From Peronospora farinosa (Eukaryota > Oomycota > Peronosporomycetes > Peronosporales > Peronosporaceae), in NCBI GenBank assembly GCA_947646735.1, contig CANTFK010000289.1:166532-230531 (forward strand): DNA of 64,000 nt. The letters are read 5' to 3'. Position 1 is the first letter of the stretch. Each line of letters starts with the position of its first letter. Made by a program: the position numbers and the translations under genes. A model generated the notes under the pieces. That model saw only the letters and a list, made by a program, of their open reading frames with translations, made no database searches and was not told where the DNA came from. Positions 21,084 through 32,783 of the stretch are shown one piece after another.

Positions 21084-21321
21084 TTTGTCTACGATGGCAC
21101 TTGCTATAAGTTAGTCAGGCGCGCAGCGGTTCGTATGACTCTAGAATGACAATGGAATGAAGCGCAGTATTTGATTAGGAAGATGTTTAGTTGCCAGCAT
21201 TTGTCCAGAATTTGCTGGTGATCGTGTATTGGCTCTATCTAATATGCAGACTTGATCGACGATTAATCGTCGTAATTGAACATGCAGACAAATTACATCG
21301 TGACGCCACGTTGACGAACAT

Positions 21322-21876
21322 CTATGCGGTGGTGCTGAAGTGAAGGCCTGTGTCAGTTTCGAGCACTGTGCAGTCGGACAGGATGAAGCGCAGCGAGTAC
21401 GCGGACAGCCGCTGCTCGCCGGAAGACTCGGTAGCATCATCGTCCATGTCATCATCCTCCTCTTTGTGGCCGGCATCATCGTCGGAAGCAGCGGCCAGCA
21501 CGGCTGGATCCATTGGGGTGTCGCCCCTGTAGCTCGGCGGTGGTAGGGCCGGCACGTCAGCAGGCGTGAGCTGCAGCTCGGTCGGCACTTGACCGCCGAC
21601 GAGCTCCAGATATTCCTGCGTGAGCTGCTTAATCTTTTGCTGAATGCGAGCCTTCTGCTCGGCGTCCGACATGTGCGCCATGTACTTGCACAAGTGCTGA
21701 ATCTTAATGAGCTTGGACGACACCTGACGGTACGGCCACCGTTGGATTTGCTTCCGGCGGCAGACGCGCTTGACCACGGCCTCACAGCTACCGAGGCGGC
21801 GTGCAGCTTCCCGCAGCGGCAGATGGTAGTACTTCTGCAGCTCAGAAAGTTCGAAGTCGGCACTGGTGCTGGACAT
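21322..21876 (-). CDS. RWP-RK domain transcription factor
   Basis: A 184-residue protein from the ATG at 21,876; an in-frame ATG 300 bp upstream exists, but the intervening sequence has no domain and contains the likely promoter. Residues 16-58 form the RWP-RK DNA-binding domain: HLPLREAARRLGSCEAVVKR, VCRRKQIQRW and PYRQVSSKLIK. RWP-RK factors are known from plants, green algae, slime moulds and oomycetes. An acidic run around 132-150 (DDDAGHKEEDDDMDDD) could act in activation. The gene converges on ArgRS with 238 bp between the stop codons. Its targets are unknown. Confidence 0.85.
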   Translation of the reverse strand: MSSTSADFELSELQKYYHLPLREAARRLGSCEAVVKRVCRRKQIQRWPYRQVSSKLIKIQHLCKYMAHMSDAEQKARIQQKIKQLTQEYLELVGGQVPTELQLTPADVPALPPPSYRGDTPMDPAVLAAASDDDAGHKEEDDDMDDDATESSGEQRLSAYSLRFILSDCTVLETDTGLHFSTTA

Positions 21877-22176
21877 CTTTGCTGTGCAAAGAGTTGGTCG
21901 AGGCTGGCTGGTGGATATGGATGGTGGACTGAGCTGGTGCGCTTTGAAGCAACTTTCGAAATGAAGATATGGTGAATAGCTTACGAGCAGGTGAGCGAAG
22001 CGTGTGGCACTAGAGAGCGGCACAGAAAGGCGTGCGTCGTTGTAAACTCGGAGCGTGAAAAGCGCGGCGCGCGATGACGAAAACAGTGAAGTAAATTGCC
22101 GATCGGTGGTGATCATCAGTTGTAGCGGTTTGATTCTGAAAGTAGTTCCATACGGTAGACGACGAGCGTTGTGCAA

Positions 22177-25100
22177 CGACGGGAGCAGAACGTGACATCG
22201 CTTCGAAAGCTGAAAGTGCTTTCAAACGCCATCTTGAATGATTAATAGTCCGACATCACCGCGACAGGATCTGCTGGTCGCTTCAATCAAACTGATCGTG
22301 TCGTAAGCATCCTGCAGTAAGATTGTGTCCATGGCCTATCTGACAAATAGCTACACGGTTCTTCAGGTCAAGAGCTCCGTTCGCAACTTGCCGCTGCTGC
22401 CGTTCGCAACACGGCGTCATAATGTCGACACAACGCGAGCGTATCGCAATCTTCCTAGAGTGTAACGCGTCTCAGAGTAACACGAGTACACACATGGCAT
22501 GGATCGACTTAGGCCACTGTGGCTCCACAAGTCCAGATTGGAGTCCAAATGCCATGCGTGCCGATCGACCAGATAATGACGACGGTAGACCGACACTGAG
22601 CACTGTTTTCACTCCAAAGATCGAGGTTCTAAGCGTTGGACCGTCTAGCGCCCTTGGGCATTACCAATGCAGCCAACACGCTAGTTGGCCACCGTACTCG
22701 CACACTCAAGGGTGCTACTCCAATTTCTAGCTCCGTGGGACGCTCTTTCGACGTCCTTTGATCGCCAATTGACAAACGCAATCTGTCGTGTGTTGGTCAG
22801 TCGCGGTACACAGCCAAGCGGTTCAAGTCTGTGCTACATCGCATCCACAGATTCGTTGGCCAGCTGTGTAGGGCGCCGTGTAGGCTCGCGAGAGCTCTCA
22901 GCGATAAGTTCGCACGCGGCCGCGGCGCTGCACACCGTAGACATGGCTATATTGTGCTCGTTCGTGGCAATGCGGCTCCAGGTGCAGCTCCGAGCGCCGT
23001 TGTCGGAGTTCCGGGTCTGCGCTCGCATGGCAACGCCCTCAGCTTAGTGAGCATCTTTGGATGCGCGAGCAAACAGCAACTTTGCGCAGCAGCTAGCCAT
23101 CACCGCTGTGAAAGCGTCACAATGGGCGTGAGGCTCCTGAACCACTTTGTCATCTGCAACACCACGACATAAAACCTAGTGTCGCATCTGCCCCGGCATG
23201 GTTGATGTGCTACCATGCCACCCGTAAACCCGGTTGCAAGTAGCGGGGTGTGCGGAAGACACAGCTATCTATCACGTAGGATATGCAGACGGGCAAGCTG
23301 CAAAAGTTTGGATTTCGCAAAAGCATTGCATGACTGTCGCTTTTCGCCCTAGCCTGCACCGTTCGTCCTGCTGTAGCCGCCACAAACTCGTGGGCAGGTG
23401 AAGGCAAGACTAATCGTTTAGCTACATGTGCACGTTGCGAACAAGCGACTGCTAAAGAAGGCGAGAGAGTGCTCGATAGACGACATTGTACAGCGAGATT
23501 AATGGCGAGCAGCAATCGTCGCTCAGTAGCAGTGGTCAACGCTCGCGTCGCTAAGTAGCAGTAGCCATCGCTTCGTCGCTGCCGAATCGATTTGTTGTGC
23601 TGGAGCCAAATATTCAAGTGTTACTTCCACGAGTGCGACAGGACCGCAGCCGAGATGATCGTTAATCACTGCAAGCCAGCTGGCTCGGCCACTGGAATAA
23701 AAAGATCCAGCAGGCAGCCTAGTCTCACTATCAGAACCGACGGTCGAAGACGACTGCTGGGCCAGAGAGGATACTCAAGTGGTGATCTTAAACGAATTGA
23801 GCTATTGATTCAGAGCCTCTGGGACATGAAGATGCTCGCGTCAGTCGTGTTGTCGGTCAATTATTGAGCTGAATAAGATTGCCATATTGACGATCCTCAG
23901 GCTCTTTTACAGTCCATGACTATGAGAGTACAAATGATCGTACATTTGCATCTAATTTGCATCTGCACGCACTTTCGCTGAGGGCAAAGCTCAGTGAGCA
24001 GCTCGCAATATTGCGAGTGAAGAGCGTATGCTAATGTGTTGGCAACGTCAATGGATATCAGTAGAAGTTCAGCCTGCAGATATGTGTGCTCCGAGGCGCG
24101 ACTGAAGGCCTCCAGGTCGGATGCGACGTGTCTGGCAACTGTTATTACAATGTATTATCTGTTACAATTCTTGTCTTGTTTTCCCCAATTTTGTTGTATC
24201 GAGGATGCTTGGAGTGAGCACCATCCAGACCAACAATTTGCTGAAGAATCGGATCAGCTCTACGAGACGATGAGAACTGTATTTAGCGGTAGAAGACCGA
24301 CTAGATTGGCTTTACAACATATACAAGCACGCCTAAAAATTGTAAATGATGCCTTGGACATAGGTAAGGCGTCATCAAATATTAAATAATTTTTGGGAGG
24401 CGCTTCTGCCTTTTTGCAAGAGCGAAAATGGGCAACCAGTTGTAAATGGGACTTTTTGATCGTGAGTCTGCAATTACCACATTGAAAAGTAGCTTGTCAC
24501 GCACGCTAACCGCAGGAGACAACGATAGTTTCTATCTGGTCGCTTGCGCATAAGTTATACACCGATTGACTCATGGCAATCTGTAGTCTCCTGCGGTATA
24601 TCTCACGTACTAATACGCATCAGCAGAGTGATCGAGCCATTGGCGTACACATAACCTGAGAATGCATGATTAATCGTAGCTGGGGTATCGTTGTGCCACT
24701 TTCTGTGCTAACGCTGAACAAGACGACACTTTAGTCGAGGTATCGGGCGTTGCAGTGGACGTTGACATTAACATAACCGCCACCGGCTTTCTCTTTTATC
24801 AACAAGACATCCATCATCCGACTAATAGCTATTATTTCACGTATTCCACTTAAGTGAATGTGAACGTCGATGTGATCGTGTCTTCGCCTTCGTTTTGATA
24901 TCCGATCGCGGTGCTTAGGTTGGGTTGTGACAGAGGATGTAGACATTCGGCTATAACAGTTAGTGAAGAGATCATGTAAAAAGACGCGAACGCCTTATCG
25001 ACGCTTAAAAGCAAGCTACGAGGCGACCACATTTTGTTATTTTTTGAAGTCGATGCCCTTCACGTAATCGGTTGGCTCGATAAAAATGTTAGTGTTGCGT

Positions 25101-27716
25101 AAAGTTTGTTTTGGTCAGCTCTGAGATGCATGTATTGGGTGTATCTTTGAGAAGCCACGCAAGTTGTCGCTTGCAAAAATACTTCCATAAATTGTTAGTA
25201 AAATAGGTAACATAATTGTAATAAAGCAAAAGCAAAATATATTTACAGCTGATATTAGCCTTCCTTCTAAGACACCATTTCCAACTAGGTGCGAGGCGCA
25301 CGTGATCTGTAACAGGTCTTGCAGATGGCGTCTTGACTTTGACTTATCCTTAAACGCGATACTTTTATCACTCTCTTCGCCCGGACTCGGCTTTCGGTTT
25401 TGAACAGAAGTTGTCAAAACAGCATTGAAGATGGCATTATTCGGAGGGATGGTGCGGGTTTTCAAATTGTTGTAGAGGTTGTAGCTGCAGTGACGACATT
25501 GTCAGACCACCCAAGGTTCCGAGCATGCAAGAGGAGGTTTGTTGCTATTATGGAATGCTGTGGACGGCTGCTGATACACAAGGCCTTCTTCTGAACGGTC
25601 GTCGAGAATCATGCGTCCCGAATTTCGATTGCTGGGCCAACAAGACGACAATACCTCCTCAACAAAAAGAAGAAGAGAGATTTCAGACACTTCCCGCTGC
25701 GTAATACCGTTGGACCAGCGGTGCAACACAGTCATCGCTTCCTGACGCGCAATACTAGACAGCAGCAGCAGTGGCGGTCGAGGTCGAGGTCAAAGCAGAG
25801 AACTTCGATGTCAATTCGGTGGTGAGTCAGATTTTCAACACTGACCAATGACTTGACAGCGTCATGCATTTTGCGTACTTGACCACGAGCCCGTTGGCAA
25901 ATATCATCGCAGCGCACTTAATGCTCAACATTCTCGACATTGTCTACGTTCGAGTGCGCGAGGCTAACGTACTGCCGAGAGCTCACGTGCTGCAATATCC
26001 CTTGGTGTTGATCAGACTGTCCATCTACAACCTAATGATTAATAAGATCTGTCTGTGAGGGAAACCTCTGTTCTTCTGCCATGACTACGTATTTTCCTAT
26101 GCACTGGAACTCCTTTTGCTGTCTTAACCCGACGATCTTCACGAGGGACACTCCAAAGAGCATGTGGGACCATTGACCAAACTCGAGCACATGCAAGGGG
26201 CAGGCGGCGCCTTGAAGTGAGGCCGGGTACCAAACTGGGGTGGCAAAACCTACAAATTTTTTAAAGCGGAAAATAGGTTTTAATGTTTGCGATCTGTTTG
26301 ATCGGTGTGGCTCTGCCATCGATCAAACAGTAATGACGGAATATCGTAAACTTCATTAGCTGACCTTATAAAGGCATAGGAGGGCTTTCTTTGACGCATT
26401 TCAACTTTTTTTTCTGTCGAACCAGTTGGCTCCTGCGAAGATGTTTAGTAAAACAAGATGTATGCAAGTAAGATTTTGTCGACTTCCTTGTAAATCGAGA
26501 CAATTGCTTGCAGGTAACATACTACTGATTGGAGGATCTAAAACATCTGTGAAGACCGTCAAAAATCGCTCAAGGCACGATCTTTCTTTTAATCTACTAG
26601 TGGTGCTGTTTCCTTCTGGGGTAAGAAGCTCCTCCAGGACGATAACAATTGATTTTGTTTTCTTTATTCTTGGTCAATTCTAATAGTGATATCTTAATTT
26701 TGGCGTTAGGTAGCATTGGAAATCGAAACTAAAATCTCGATGACTTAAGCTTCTGTCATTGAATCGAAACCTACGTTTGGGGCCATTAAAAAATTAATCT
26801 AACTTGCTTACACCAAATGCATTTAAACCTATGCCTGCCACCCCTGGTACCAAACCGGCTGGCCAGACGGGCCAGCCTAACTGATTCCTCACATGCAGCT
26901 CCCGGAACGGACGGAATCACGTTCTAAGAGAGTTCGCTTCGTGGAACCGGAAGTCGCGCTCGGCGAACGGTCCGGCAACTAAAAGGCGGAACAGAGGAAG
27001 GCAGGAACTTGTTAGTGCCTAGGTGGAGGTTACCCACTGCTTGTCGACGTGCGCTATACCTCGAGACTTGGTGCTTATTGTTCCCCGTCAGGCTCGCGCT
27101 GCGCAGCGGAGATAAGGCATCTCCCGTTCAATCTTGGCCCCATGATTGAGGACTTCCCGCCCAAGGTAAGAGGACCGGTATGACGGCTCGTTGGAGCCTT
27201 CGTCGCTGGGCCGTTGGTTGCTCCTGAGCCCAAATCGGGAAGTCTCTTCAGTGAACTTTCTGTTTGTTACACTGAAGCACGTAATTCGGATACCTATCAG
27301 TACCTGAGCCAGGGTTTGACGCCAAATATGTCCAGAAGGGGTCTGTGGTGCAGAATAATAGGTCTAAGCTCGTCTACGATACTAGTATTTCTGCATTGCG
27401 ATCAGGTAACATGACCAAAGATAAGCAGGCTGTTGTGCCAAATTTGGATACGACCTTTCAAGCTTCATTTTGTCATGACAGTTTAGACTCTCTCCACAAC
27501 AGCAACCCCCCCCCTAATACAAGGAAGATGAAATGATACATTTTGTAAGGTATAGACAATTTCTGATGAACAAGGGTGGTGTTAAGAAACACCGAGGGAT
27601 AAAGAGAAAGGTCAATGGCGTAGTAGCAATGAAGCTTGTGAGCTTGTTTTTAAGCCCACACCCACAATAAATCACCGACCTTTAGTAGTAGCACAGTAAG
27701 AGCAACAAGTAAAGCA
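22177..27716. other. Gene-poor interval, no confident gene
   Basis: About 5.5 kb without a frame I can assign. Minus-strand frames between 25,100 and 26,320 have some protein-like sequence (for example LQDLLQITCASHLVGNGVLE and IDIEVLCFDLDLDR) in changing frames, which could be a decayed gene or unrecognised exons. A stretch at 26,840-27,200 reads like weak retroelement debris (SKRVRFVEPEVALGE). AT-rich intergenic sequence makes up most of the rest. I saw no RXLR or CRN effector motif. Confidence 0.4.
24508..24598. repeat. Small inverted repeat, MITE-like or hairpin
   Basis: CCGCAGGAGAC at 24,510-24,520 is matched by its exact complement GTCTCCTGCGG at 24,586-24,596, with TA on both outer sides and 65 bp between the arms. 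The size and TA flanks recall a very short Tc1/mariner-type MITE, but with a single copy in the window it may be only a hairpin. Confidence 0.4.
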
Positions 27717-28448
27717 TTACTTTTTGGCTGTTTTCTTGACTGTTTTCTTCGTTGTCTTGGCAGTGGCTTTCTTGCCCGCTGCCTTCTCAGTCGAAACCTT
27801 TTTCGACGGGGCCTTTGTAGCAGTCGTTTTCTTCGCCGTCATCTTCTTAGCTGGTGCCTTCTTGGCCGCCACTTTCTTCGAAGCAGCAACCTTTTTAGCT
27901 GCCATCTTATTAGACTTAGGTGCCTTCATGCTCGCATTGCCCACCCTCTTGACCGTCTTAGCAGACGACTCCGAGACCTTAAGACTTTTCTTCTTTGAGG
28001 CCGCGGGCTTACGAAGCTCGGGCGACAGTTTGTACGATCCCTTGATCTGAATGAGCTTGCCGGCCTCGGCAGCCGTTCGTAGAACTTTGTTCAGGTGGTG
28101 ACTGGCATAGTTATTCTTTTTATTTTCCACCACCTTGCCAATGGCCTGGCGGGACGAGCCGTTGCGTTCCTTTAACTCCTTAATAGCCTCAACGATGAGG
28201 TCAAAGTACGATGGGCCACTTTCGCTTGAGCTCTTAGTGGCAGGAGCTTTCTTGGTTCGAGGCTTCTTGGCCTTCGGGGAAACATCAGAAGCTGGTGCCT
28301 CCTTCTTGGCGGCGGCCGTCTTGGCCTTGCGTGCGGATGGACCGCGCGTAGGCGCAAGAGAAGAGGTCTCCTCAATTGGGGCGGAGGGAGTGGACACAGT
28401 GGGCTCAGCGGCCGCAGTCGCGGAATTGGCGTCGTCTGCAGGGGCCAT
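27717..28448 (-). CDS. H1: Linker histone H1
   Basis: A 243-residue, single-exon protein with the three-part linker histone plan. Residues 1-76 form an Ala/Pro/Lys-rich tail. Residues about 77-143 are the winged-helix H15 domain: SYFDLIVEAIKELKERNGSS, RQAIGKVVENK and GSYKLSPE. The C-terminal 100 residues are Lys/Ala-rich with repeated AKK, SKK and TAKK motifs. It binds the nucleosome dyad and linker DNA and compacts chromatin. The start at 28,448 is the first ATG of the frame. The nearest neighbours are gene-poor sequence on both sides. Confidence 0.92.
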   Translation of the reverse strand: MAPADDANSATAAAEPTVSTPSAPIEETSSLAPTRGPSARKAKTAAAKKEAPASDVSPKAKKPRTKKAPATKSSSESGPSYFDLIVEAIKELKERNGSSRQAIGKVVENKKNNYASHHLNKVLRTAAEAGKLIQIKGSYKLSPELRKPAASKKKSLKVSESSAKTVKRVGNASMKAPKSNKMAAKKVAASKKVAAKKAPAKKMTAKKTTATKAPSKKVSTEKAAGKKATAKTTKKTVKKTAKK

Positions 28449-29640
28449 GAGAATTATAAAAGATAAAACGGGAAACAGGAAGGGAGCGGTCGGACCCGTC
28501 GGCGTCGAGTTCTTTTCTGCCAGTCAGACGGATTTTTGGATTTGGACGACGGCAGTTTCCCGCGAAGAGCAAGGTACACCAATCATAGAAGAGTATAACA
28601 TGGTTCCACCAATCATAAAGTAGCAATCGAACCGCTAGGAGAAAATAGCTATTCACGGTACAAGGAAAGGTTGTGATAACGTATTTGGAACCACGTGGCT
28701 ACATTGATGCCATTCAACTTGCAACGTTTAGGGCATAAACACTTGCCCTTGAAAAATGTCCTCGTCCTTGCGGCTACTTGCCTTGGCGACCTTGACTTTA
28801 ATCGCGGCCCTGACGAAGCGCATCGAGTTGGCCGCGACCCTTGGTCGTCAGGTGAATTGATGTGTTCACTACAACACAGACTTGTAACAATTTACTTGTT
28901 ATACAACGAGTAAGCTTATACGTCTAGCTAAGTTTAAAGTTTCTGTATATTCTTGAGTTGGCTCTCAGAGATAGCTAATACTGTAACCGGGGTCGGACTC
29001 GTTAACTAAGCTCTTGCTCTCGACCTCAATCCGGCTTGAACTTGAATAGGACGATCATTATTGTAACTGGGCATAACAAGGACTGGAAGATGTGTACCAC
29101 ATGACTGGTACAACTAGCAAAGATTAGATACAATTTTGTGGCTTACACGATTTGTTGCTTCAAAAAGGTGGATTGTGATGCAAATGCAGATAGCATGGCA
29201 CGACCTGTGGACGAGAAATTGGCAAAAAACTGCAGATAGCACACTTAACATGCATCAGGAGCGATGAGTTCCATTGTCAATTGTCGAACGAGACCAAATA
29301 TTCGTACTAGTATTGGAAGATAATCGACTAACCGATCCAGCCTATAGACGCACACTGTGTCGGTCAACCACTTTGGACGGAAAAATAATAACAAGATGCG
29401 AAGTTGCGCAAGTAAACCCGAGTGGCTGGCAGGAAGCTTTGTAGGTCAGGAAAAGGTACAACGGTGCATAAGGATATGATGATGTAACAGCCACTTTCTC
29501 TGTATCTCCCATACACGCAATACAACTACAGATTATAAGCCCAATGCAGATACGGACGCGTCCAGCTACCGAGCAGATACAGCTTTTTCGGTCGCGAGAG
29601 AGCAAATTTAGTTGAGTGAGGTTCACAAAATTGCGGATGT
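28449..29640. other. Intergenic, nothing recognised
   Basis: This interval contains the H1 promoter and about 1 kb of sequence with short frames only. No repeat shared with the rest of the window was noticed before the family A leader-like block begins. Confidence 0.5.
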
Positions 29641-30596
29641 GATCCAGCTTTTTCTGGCCCAGACGACCGACTAACGGAGGGGTACTCCGATTCCGTGTAT
29701 TATTCCTTCTCGCCTTGTGTACCTGTCGGTTGGGCGGGTGGCAATCTTCTCGGTGAACTTGAGTCGATGTTGATCCTAATCTTGGTAGGTGTAGGCGGAG
29801 GGCAGCGTCACTGCGTGGAAATGTTTGCGTGGAAATTTTTACACGATCGCAGGTCACTTTAGCCGCTCTTGTTGTGTCCCCGCGATCTTTTCTTTTGACC
29901 GTTGACTTGACAACCGACTTGCCTTGTGAACACTTGATCTCTTCTGACCACCTAATTTCTCTGACCAGTTAATTGCTTCTGACCACTTGATCTCCTGTAT
30001 CGGTGTCTGCTCTTGCTTGCGTGCTGCGTTCGACAGTAGTTGGAGTTGTTGTCTTGAAAGACCTTATAATTCCTGGCCAAAAAAATATAGATACTGAATT
30101 AGGTGGCCTTCATGGGTCCAAGATACAAGGGGTAGTATATATTTCGTTGCGTGGGCTACGGTAGGCAGCGCAGCGTGCGTAGTAGTGCAACAGAATATTT
30201 TAATGTCGGGAGGCCAAATATACCCCGATCATAAGAGAAGCCTCTGCGAGTGCTTTGTTTTATTAGCCAATAAAGACCTAAACCTACGACTGTGACTATC
30301 TATATTGCAGAATACGCTGCCACGACCGTCTCCTTGTATTATGATACCCACATCAGGATCGCGGATCGCTGGATCGCGTTGTGTAATCCACGCATATCAT
30401 AAAGTCCACATCTTTCAAGCAATCCATAGTACATCCAGAAGATTAGATCGCGCGCGCTCGATTATTCTTCGGTGCGGATCGCGCGCCTGCTGCTACCATT
30501 TCAATTTCAAGTACCTTCTTCCCAAAGTTTTGGCATGTCCTTCATATTTAGTAAAGGATCACGTATCACCCAATGCTCATAGATATCAGGGTATCC
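29641..30596 (-). repeat. Family A leader and LTR fragment
   Basis: The conserved leader block is seen at 29,657-29,765, and an LTR-like edge TGTCGGGAGGCCAAAT at 30,202 is followed by sequence similar to the A1 LTR. This is the same order and orientation as in copy A1. The LTR is cut at 30,597, where the LTR of family B begins. No coding part is attached: to the left only a few hundred bp of uninformative sequence follow the leader. Confidence 0.6.
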
Positions 30597-30899
30597 TGTA
30601 ACGGGGTGAGTTTCTGTTACCGTTTTACACTGAAAGGGCGTAGTGTGAATTCTCTAATATAACTCCGCTCATTTTTGTTTAGTTTTGATTCGCAGTAAAT
30701 GCGAATGTGTTCCCTAGCTCATGGGAACCACTCATTTTGGAAGTCGATTTATTATTGGATAATTATTGGGTTTGACAGCCCAATCTCAAATTAATAATAA
30801 TATGACGCGCAATATCCGCTATCGGATACTGCCCTATGCCTACTTATGTAATTATGTATTATTCCTATAACTACTTATGCAATAGGCTTCCCCATTACA
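30597..30899 (-). repeat. LTR, family B (3' side of copy B1)
   Basis: A 303-bp sequence starting TGTAACGGGGTGAG and ending CCCCATTACA. It aligns with the LTR at 50,549-50,872 through CGAATGTGTTCCCTAGCTC, the TATCGGATACTGCCCTATGC stretch and TTATGTAATTATGTATTA. It lies downstream of the copy B1 pol on the minus strand, as a 3' LTR should. Its outer flank (TATCC) does not match the flank of the LTR at 50.5 kb (AATCG), so the two LTRs do not bound one intact insertion. Confidence 0.85.
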
Positions 30900-30903
30900 T
30901 TAA

Positions 30904-30935
30904 TGTAACGGGGCTAGAACGTACCGTCACTAGCT
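30904..30935 (+). repeat. First 32 bp of a family D LTR
   Basis: TGTAACGGGGCTAGAACG and the next bases to CACTAGCT match the starts of the family D LTRs at 11,820 and 63,780, after which the similarity ends. It stands four bases from the inner edge of the family B LTR. It may be a truncated insertion or part of the internal 3' end of the element. Confidence 0.5.
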
Positions 30936-31186
30936 ATCGGATTCAATGTCATATTTACACTAAAGTGTGGTTGTAAGGGAATCATCGGGTCCCATGAAGA
31001 CAGTGTCACTATTGTACTCAACCGCTTCGTCGATATATCTTTCGTAAGATCTCGAATAGTCTTTGACTCGTCGCCGGGAGGCGTCATAGGTGCCATGAAC
31101 AAAACATCCATGTGATGGACCAACAACATATCTTTCGGGCACTGTATGACTTGTCCGGAGCTCGCGCTCTGTATTAATTGGAATAG

Positions 31187-31561
31187 ATGCAGGAATACAT
31201 TTGGCGTTTCCGCGAATTACGCATAAAGAGTCCTGTAGAAATCGCATACGAAGCCCTGCAACATTTCTGGTGCGTATTCATCCGGCGTTGGAATTGGAAG
31301 CTCGAGGATGGTAGCAGCTTCCAATTATGGCTCGCCAATCAAGAGGAGCTTCGCGCCGATCACTCCATCGGCGCGCTACGCGAAACGGTGTGTAAGAATG
31401 CAGGAATGAGGGCCGCCTCTGCTTCGTCCATGTCAATGAAGGATGCCAATCTTGTGACTCGACTCCACGCCCAACTCATGACGAATGGCGACGACACATC
31501 GCTGAGTGTCCACTCAGCGAACGCGAACGAAGTTGAACTGCAAAATATAATCGTATTCTGA
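31187..31561 (+). CDS. Unrecognised antisense ORF downstream of family B pol
   Basis: A 124-codon frame on the plus strand, between the 3' LTR and the chromodomain of a minus-strand element. The stop at 31,561 faces the chromodomain stop at about 31,848, which is the same tail-to-tail layout as in family A, but the sequence is unrelated. The protein has a Trp-rich first half (RRWNWKLEDGSSFQLWLANQ) and an Ala/Ser-rich second half. I recognise no domain. A minus-strand frame at 30,960-31,247 overlaps the left end, so coding on the other strand is the alternative. Confidence 0.35.
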   Translation: MQEYIWRFRELRIKSPVEIAYEALQHFWCVFIRRWNWKLEDGSSFQLWLANQEELRADHSIGALRETVCKNAGMRAASASSMSMKDANLVTRLHAQLMTNGDDTSLSVHSANANEVELQNIIVF

Positions 31562-31847
31562 GCGAACGGAGAAGCGCGGTTATTCGTGGTGCGCCTCGCT
31601 GGCAGCACCACTCGCGACAGCGGAGTCAATCTTCGCTAAATGATTAGCGTAGGGCGGCTACACGATCGTCTGCCCGTCCTGTTGCGCGATTTTTCGCCTC
31701 GCAATCGTAATGAAATGAATTTATTACTACGTTCTCGTTCGCGGCATCGTTCTCGTTCTCGACGGTGTGGGTGTTGTCAACTTTCTAGTTTATCACGAGA
31801 GCGTTTACGTACACGCTCGCATCGGAATAGCCCGACTTCGTGGTTTT

Positions 31848-32779
31848 GTACTACTGAACCACATCACGAACGTCATGAAGAAGTAGGGAACGCGGTTCCC
31901 ATGTGTCTTGATCAGGAAGGAATCTTAGTCAACGTACTCGGTACCTGCGCGTGGATGGAACCACGCCCTTCCCGTAAGCCGACTGCAGTACGGGTTGGAG
32001 AGGGTCCTCGTGATCCATAATGCGGTTACAATCCAGCGCACCTGTCCCTCCGCATCAGCAAGCGGAGGAGGGCCCTCGCGATGGTAATGCTGTCGTCCTG
32101 GTTGCCCAGGACGATGTTGATCAGGCCGTAACCAAGGCTGCCGATGCTCAGCTGGAAGCTGAGGCCCTCGAGCGTGCTGCCCAGGCAGAGAAGACTGCGT
32201 GTGAGACTTGGCAGTCGAACCGTAAACTGCTCGAACGGGTGAGGGTTCTGAAGCTCCAGGTCCTTGGCCGTGTACAGACGGCATCACAACCGCGTCTGAT
32301 CACAACGGCGCGTCGAGAACGACGGGATGACCGGGAAGTCCGATCGTCTTACGGACCCCTGGAGCCGGCATCGGAGCCAAACCGTGAAGCGTAGCCGGGA
32401 GAAATTCATTTAGCCGACCGACGTAGAATGTCGGGTGGAGTCGCAATGACGAGGGGACGTCACGTGTATAAGCGTCGCCGATTGTCTTTAGAACCTTGAA
32501 TGGACCGATGAAGCGTGGCACGAGTTTACTCGCGCCCAGGTTAGCGACCGCTGAATCCCTTAGACCTTCGGTAGACGATAATACACGATCGCCTTTCTCA
32601 AGCTTGTTCATGTTCTTTGTGTCATGTTTGTCAGCGTTCTCCTTCTGTTGGTCTACCGTAAACTGTAGAGCGTCGCGTACAAACCGGGTGATGGTTTGAC
32701 TTTGGAGTACAAATTCCGACACAGCCATATCAACAATTAGTCGCGCCGACTCAATCGGCGCGTAGTTGACAGTAGTCAA
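31848..32779 (-). pseudogene. Integrase C-terminus and decayed chromodomain (B1)
   Basis: The first part (32,779-32,300) gives NMNKLEKGDRVLSSTEGL, VPRFIGPFKVLKTIGDAYT and HPTFYVGRLNEF, the integrase C-terminal region of Ty3/gypsy elements. A frame change leads to PPPLADAEGQVRWIV, then to RIMDHEDPLQP, RRYRVR, a stop replacing the conserved Trp, and LPDQDTWEPRSLLLHDV, an unmistakable chromodomain end at about 31,848. The stop codon and frameshift disable it. Confidence 0.75.
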
Positions 32780-32783
32780 ATGG

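Noticed and set aside
22400..23870. Medium-length frames on both strands that might be small secreted or RXLR-type effectors.
   Set aside because: No convincing signal peptide followed by an RXLR or LFLAK motif, and composition is like shadow frames of non-coding sequence.
25100..26320. Minus-strand frames with protein-like stretches suggesting a gene.
   Set aside because: The frame changes repeatedly without good splice sites, and no family is recognised, so it was only mentioned in the gap description.
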